The notes under the pieces were generated by a model. The model saw only the letters and a program-made list of their open reading frames with translations, did not search any database and was not told the origin of the DNA. The position numbers and the translations under genes were made by a program. This document shows positions 58,922 through 64,000 of a stretch of DNA of 64,000 nucleotides, one piece after another. Every line of letters starts with the position of its first letter. Within the stretch, counting starts at the first letter, position 1. This DNA comes from Heterohyrax brucei (lineage: Eukaryota; Chordata; Mammalia; Hyracoidea; Procaviidae). The DNA lies in NCBI GenBank assembly GCA_028571685.1, contig CM053143.1, positions 55,483,208-55,547,207 of the forward strand. The letters run 5' to 3'.

Positions 58922-59817
58922 GTATGTTACTCTAGAGACAGTAGATAGAGAACTTGAGACAAGACTATCCATGGGTTACACATTTCACAAAAGTATTCTA
59001 AGAAATATATTGCTTAGGGTACAGAAAGATGAGGAAAAAAAGTAGAATTAATCAAATGGTAAGTGTTCTTACAGTAGCTGCCCACGGGGCTATGTTTTAA
59101 GATAAGATAACTTGCATCCAATTTTCTAAATAGACTTGAAATACGACTAAAAGCCAACTAGACCAAAGGGAATTTCTACACACAATATATCACTCACTTG
59201 GAAAGCTTACTCCCTTTCTCCTTTCAATCAGATCTTTTTTGGAAACACTAGTGTCTTTTTCGTTTATTTCTTGTTTTGCATTATTCTTTGTTTACTGATA
59301 AATCATATGGCTCCAGTCATGTTTAACAATGAGGCAAATTCTTAGCATTCATATACATACTTTTATTTAGGTGTGATTACTGTATGTTAGAATTTTTTTT
59401 TGAATCAGCTGTTTTGCATCTTATTTCATTTATTTCTAGAAGAATTCAGGTTTTTTGTTTATTTGTTTTTAATTGAACCACAGACTAACCTTCCAGAAGG
59501 AGGATCACTAACTTCTCTTATGTACTTCACAACATGATAGAAAAACTTATAATGGCAATAATTTCTAAACCAAAATTCCACAGACATCGTCTAAAAAGCT
59601 TTAGTCACGTGATTTATGATATGCTATGAATCTCAGAGTAAGCAAACTGTGAGTGTAAAGACCTTAGAGTCAGACACAGTTCACATCTCAGTACAATAAT
59701 TCAAAGCACGTAAGCCTCAATTTAATTACCTGTAAAAGGTGCTCAACAACAGAGTTTTTACAAAATGTTGGTTTAACTAGAAATGCCATGCATGAAGTAA
59801 TTAACAGTGAAAGAGTC
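58922..59817. other. unique DNA, no gene seen
   Basis: AT-rich. No recognised repeat. Confidence 0.42.
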
Positions 59818-60165
59818 AAACCACGTGCTGAGCAAATGGTCTGAGAAACTGAACTGCATGAAGAAGAATGCAGCATCAGGACTAGAGGAAGGCTCATTAA
59901 CAGACTGCTCCTTAAACTGATGTTGCTGAGACTTCATCTCAAGTAATACTTTGGACATACTGTCAGGAGGCACCAGTCCCTGGAAATGACATGCTGAAAA
60001 TCTATAGGCTCAGTGAAAAAGAAGACCCTCAACAAGATAGATTGACACAGTGGCTGCAACAATGGGCTCAAACATAACAACAGTTGTAAGGATGGCCCAG
60101 GACTGGGCAATGTTTGGTTGTGTTGTCGCTGTGAGTCCGCACTGACTTGATAGCACTCAACAACA
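59818..60165 (+). mobile_element. RTE LINE 3' part with internal deletion
   Basis: It starts in the RT palm ('cgtgctgagcaaatggtctg', 'ggaaggctcattaacagact'). At about 59910 it jumps directly to the C-terminal region ('gctgagacttcatctcaagt'). It ends 'tagcactcaacaacacag'. Several hundred bases present in other copies are missing. Confidence 0.83.
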
Positions 60166-60253
60166 CAGTGACAGCAAAGGTCATTGTGGTAACTATTATT
60201 ATAATTATCCTTTTTACTCTACAATGGCCTTTTCTTGGAATATTATGTTTTCT

Positions 60254-60278
60254 CTGACGGCACTTGGCTGGCTGGCTG
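60254..60278 (+). repeat. possible tail-only mini retroposon
   Basis: CTGACGGCACTTGGCTGGCT plus GGCTG matches the shared tail. AATATT lies 10-15 bp upstream and directly downstream, but no clean TSD is visible. Confidence 0.4.
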
Positions 60279-60625
60279 TAATATTTGAAATGTCTTCACC
60301 CCTCTTGAGAATTTCAGTTCCCTCCACAATTAGTAACTCAGCTGCTGGCATTCTCATAAAAGTTATCCCCAAGAATATTCTGAAAAATTGTCATTAATTT
60401 CATTGATATTCTTAATTTTCTTATTTATGTTTCATTTGGATTATTTCATTGTACTTGGAAAAATATTTGACACACTCTGGTTGCTGAGTTTATAACAATA
60501 ACCAATAAATTCCTGTGAGGCTTACACTTGCCAAACACACGCTCAACAATTTGTAAGTACATATTTCATTATGCCTCACTAAGAATTTCTAAAATATGTA
60601 TTAAATATAAAACCTACGTACAAAT

Positions 60626-60688
60626 CCAACTCATAGCACCTACTCAAACCCAACTCATAGATCCTACTCGAAGGCACTTGGCTTTAGC
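60626..60688 (+). repeat. 63-bp mini retroposon with TSD
   Basis: It ends CTACTCGAAGGCACTTGGCT plus TTAGC. It contains two imperfect copies of a 24-bp unit beginning CCAACTCATAG. It is flanked by TACGTACAAAT (60615-60625) and TATGTACAAAT (60689-60699), 10 of 11 identical. Confidence 0.7.
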
Positions 60689-60991
60689 TATGTACAAATG
60701 GGGAAACTGAACTTAAAGAAGCTAAATATTTCACCTGAGGTTACATAGAAGTTCAGTGGGAGAGTCGGACGTGAGTTCACTGCTCTCTCTTGCCCAAGCC
60801 CGAGTGAGCCCTTAATCACCGACACCTGGCTTTCCAGCACTAACAGTTCTTTCATTACTTACATTTTCTTCATCATCTGTGCCTGCTTAACATCCATCCA
60901 ATGGCAAGGTTGCTTCACTTAGAGTCTAACTCTTTTGTTATTTATCAATAAAGTTCAAATGTGAGGTGCAACTTTGTAGAAGTAACTCTGA

Positions 60992-62739
60992 AGAATCAAA
61001 CACTTTTGCTCATCCAAAGACTTTATTAATAAAGTTAAAAGGCCACCTACGGAACTGGAAAAACTATTTGGCAACTATATGTCAGACCAACATCTGATCT
61101 CCATAATCTATAAGGTACTACAAAATATCAATAAGAAGAAGATAAATCATCCAATTAAGAGATGGGCAAAAGAGATGGACAGACATTTCTCTAAAGAGGA
61201 GATCCAGGCAGCCAAAAAACTATGCAGACATGTTCACTATCTTTAGTTATTACAGAAATTCAAAGAAAAACTACAATGAGATTCCATCTCACCCCAACAA
61301 GGTTGGCCATGATTCAAAACACACAAAACAACAAATGCCGGAGAGGCTCTGGAGAAAATGGAACTCTCCTGCACTGTTGGTGGGGTTCCATAATGGTCCA
61401 GCCTCTTTGGAAAGCAATCTGGCACTTCCTTAAAAAAATGGGTATAAATATACCACTTGATCCAGTAATTCCACTACTTGGAATATATCCTACAGAATCA
61501 AGGCCATTCACACCAATGGATACATGCACAAGAATGTTTATCTCAACACAGTCCACGACAGCAAAAAGATGAAATCAACCCAGATGCCCAACAACAGAGG
61601 AATGGAGAGGTAAACTATGGTATATATACTCAGTGGAGCACTACTCAATGATAAAGAACAATGATGATTCCAGGAAACGTCTCATAACCTGGTTTCAACT
61701 GGAAGACACTATGTTGAGTGAAAGCAGTCAGTGACAAAGGGACAAATATTGTATGAGACCCCTACAATAAGAACTCAAAAACAGATTTATGCATAGAAAA
61801 GACTCTTGGATGGCTGAAAGATACGGGAGGGGGGGGAGGCTTTAGATTAGATAGTTGGTAGAAATTTGGCTGGGTGAAATTGGTGACAGCACACATTAGA
61901 AACAAGAACAATATTATGTGGACTTCAACATAACTTGAGTACTCCTTCCATCTTAACCCAATAATGCAAGGACAAAGTAGCTGGGGCGGGGGGCAGGGAA
62001 CCATGCTCTTAGGTGAAATTGTGGCCAATTGGCACAACTAGTGTTTTGCTAAGAGGGCTCTCTGCACTCCACACTGGTGAGTGGCATCTGGGGTCTTAAA
62101 AGCTCCCAAGCTGCCATCCGAGGGCACAGCAAGTAGTCCCAATTCAGTAGGAGCAGATGCTCACTGAGGACCAAAACAATGACCCAGAAGACAGAGAGAC
62201 CCACACGAGTGGGCGCCTACATCGACTTGGGACCAGAGGAACAGGACGGTGCCTGGCCACCACCTGTGACAGCCATGATGGAGCTCACAAAGTTGAATCT
62301 CACTGGCAACACAAGGATAAAAAAGGGTGCACCCTGAGATCTCCACTAGAAGTCCACAAGTGATGGTCCAGTGGCTTTGAGGTTCCCTTAGGAGAGTGGC
62401 CCCTGGCCTTGATGCTCCCCTTGTCCATGGATCATAATGAAGATCCACTCTTTGGACAGCAATGGATTGGACTTGGTGACACAAAGTGACCATATATTGG
62501 GTGCACTTTATGGTTCTTTGCATCTATAGAATATCATCCTGCTGAACTTTGGCTGGAGGAAGGGGAGTGGGTGGAGAGGAGGGGAAAGGAGACTGTTGGG
62601 TGGATGAGACATGTATGGAGCAGAGAGGAATAGTGTGCTGTCACCAGGCAGGGAGAGCAGTAGATGCTACATATGGGTGGGCATGCAAATTTATACGGGA
62701 ATGTACATTTTCACACAGTCATAATTAAAAGAAAAAGAA
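60992..62739 (+). mobile_element. 5'-truncated L1 with 12-bp TSD
   Basis: About 1.75 kb: the end of ORF2 (FCSSKDF region onward, broken by stops), the 3' UTR with a G run near 61830-61838, and an A-rich tail. AAGTAACTCTGA flanks it exactly (60980-60991 and 62740-62751). It is similar to the corresponding part of the full-length L1 and probably of a related subfamily. Confidence 0.93.
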
Positions 62740-63096
62740 AAGTAACTCTGAGATTTTAATCCAAATGATGTAAAGTCTTTTTAAAAAGAAAACATAAAAA
62801 ATTGTAACTACCATTTAACATTTCATGGTATAAAATTATTTTTATTGTCAGTCATTCATATAATCTGCAGAATTCTTTCAATATACTTTTTATAGCTCTC
62901 CATTTTAGATGTAAGAAAACCAAGAATCAGAGAATGTGTGACCTTCATCACATCACACACCCCTTAAGAGCCATATATATTTTAATCTGTGTCTGGCAAG
63001 TTTCTACAAAGAACAGCTGTAGTGATATATTTCTCTTTGTGCACTGGGATAGTCTAGAAGAGTCACACAGAGTCAGGATATCTTTGAAACAAAACA

Positions 63097-63832
63097 TTGT
63101 TAGGTGCCATAAAATCAGTTCTGACACACAGCAACACGATATACAAAATGCCACCTAGCCCTGTGCCATCCTCACAATCACGGTCATGCTTGAACCTGCT
63201 GTTGCAGTCACTGTGTCAAACCATTATGATGAGGTCTTCCTTTTTTTTCACTGGCCCTCTGCTTTTTCCAAGTGTGATGTGCTTTCCCAGAGAGTGATCG
63301 CTTCTGATAATATGTTCAAAGTATGTGAGACAAAGTCTCACCATCCTTGCTTCTATGGAGTACTCTGGTTTGTACTTCTTCCAAGATATGTTTGTTTGTT
63401 TGTTTGTTTGCTTGCTTGCTTGCTTATTTTAACAGCACATGGCATATCCAATATTCTTTTCAGCAAGATAATTGAAAGGCATCAATTCTTCTTCTGGTCT
63501 TCATTCACTGTCCAGCTTTCACACGCAGATGCCAGACTGAAAACAGCATGGCCTAGGTCAGGTACACCCTAGTCTTCAAGTTGACATCTTTGCTTTTCAA
63601 TACTTGAAAGAGTTCTTTTGCAGCAGATTTGCCCAAAGCAACACATCATCTGGGTGTTGATTACGGATCCAAGTAAAATGAAATCCTTGACAATCTCAAT
63701 CTTTGTTTTATAATGTTTACTGGTCCAGCTATGAAGATTTTTGTTTCCTCTATGGTGAGGAGTAATCTATATTGAAGGCTCATAGTCTTTAATCTTCATC
63801 AGTAAGTGCTTCAAGTCCTTTTCACTTTCAGC
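63097..63832 (-). mobile_element. RTE LINE 3' fragment with TTTG/CTTG microsatellite
   Basis: 5'-truncated reverse copy from 'ttgttaggtgccataaaatc' to 'tccttttcactttcagc'. Inside it (about 63391-63425) the usual 'gtttgttc' stretch has grown into a (TTTG)n(CTTG)n microsatellite. The ORF shadows at 63186-63572 come from this. Confidence 0.88.
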
Positions 63833-64000
63833 TTTAACGCTAGAGATATCAACACATAAACATGACAAATTATAAGTATTACAATTATAAATATTATGTA
63901 ATGTAAAAGAAACACAAAAATAATATTTTTCCCTAATAAATGCAGCCACATTGGTATACTGCTTGTCACAATTTCATAAATCAGCATATTATGTCCTCTT
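63833..64000. other. unique AT-rich end of window
   Basis: Nothing recognised. Confidence 0.4.

Larger units (their letters stand above)
60166..60980. other. unique DNA with two mini tail-only pieces
   Basis: Apart from the short pieces at about 60254-60278 and 60626-60688 nothing is recognised. Confidence 0.42.

Overview
This window looks like non-coding nuclear DNA from an afrotherian mammal, most likely a paenungulate (elephant, manatee or hyrax). The basis is the repeat content: about thirty tRNA-derived AfroSINE copies plus many fragments of the RTE LINE that shares their 3' sequence, both recognised from memory of those families. The species cannot be fixed from the sequence. Base composition is AT-rich. 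I found no intact cellular protein-coding gene, no rRNA or tRNA gene and no CRISPR. Nearly every long open frame is either a piece of a transposon or an antisense shadow of one.

Layout. 1-5.2 kb: unique DNA, AfroSINEs, a decayed pogo/Tigger transposase (3.2-4.4 kb) and an RTE fragment inserted into an AfroSINE. 5.2-10.5 kb: unique DNA, AfroSINEs and a probable L2 remnant. 10.5-13 kb: two RTE fragments, the second split by a solo MaLR-like LTR. 13-17.3 kb: mostly unique DNA. 17.3-24.5 kb: a structurally full-length but dead L1 with a perfect 14-bp target-site duplication (TSD). 24.5-34.4 kb: older L1 pieces, RTE pieces, AfroSINEs, and one AfroSINE carrying a 15-bp minisatellite. 34.4-39.5 kb: one RTE copy split by a truncated L1 and by a solo LTR. 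39.5-46 kb: AfroSINEs, a cluster of long A/T runs and a relatively GC-rich unique block near 43.6-44.0 kb. 46-50.3 kb: two solo LTRs in unique DNA. 50.3-54.9 kb: an L1/HAL1-like remnant, a mariner split by a solo LTR, and an L1 reverse-transcriptase remnant. 55-59.8 kb: the longest repeat-poor stretch, with one possible exon near 58.8 kb. 59.8-64 kb: RTE fragments and a 5'-truncated L1 with its TSD.

The elements relate through mobilisation. Autonomous L1 would have supplied poly(A)-dependent retroposition. The RTE LINE shares its 3' end with AfroSINE and presumably mobilised it. The LTRs are solo and the mariner and Tigger copies are dead.

The least expected signal is a set of very short inserts (28-63 bp). 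They consist only of the 3' tail of an RTE/AfroSINE-like sequence, share a CACTTGGC tail, and several carry a palindromic core. Three have TSDs, and for one of them another L1 in the window shows the empty site. The rest of the window is ordinary repeat-rich mammalian DNA, and I do not claim a new functional system.
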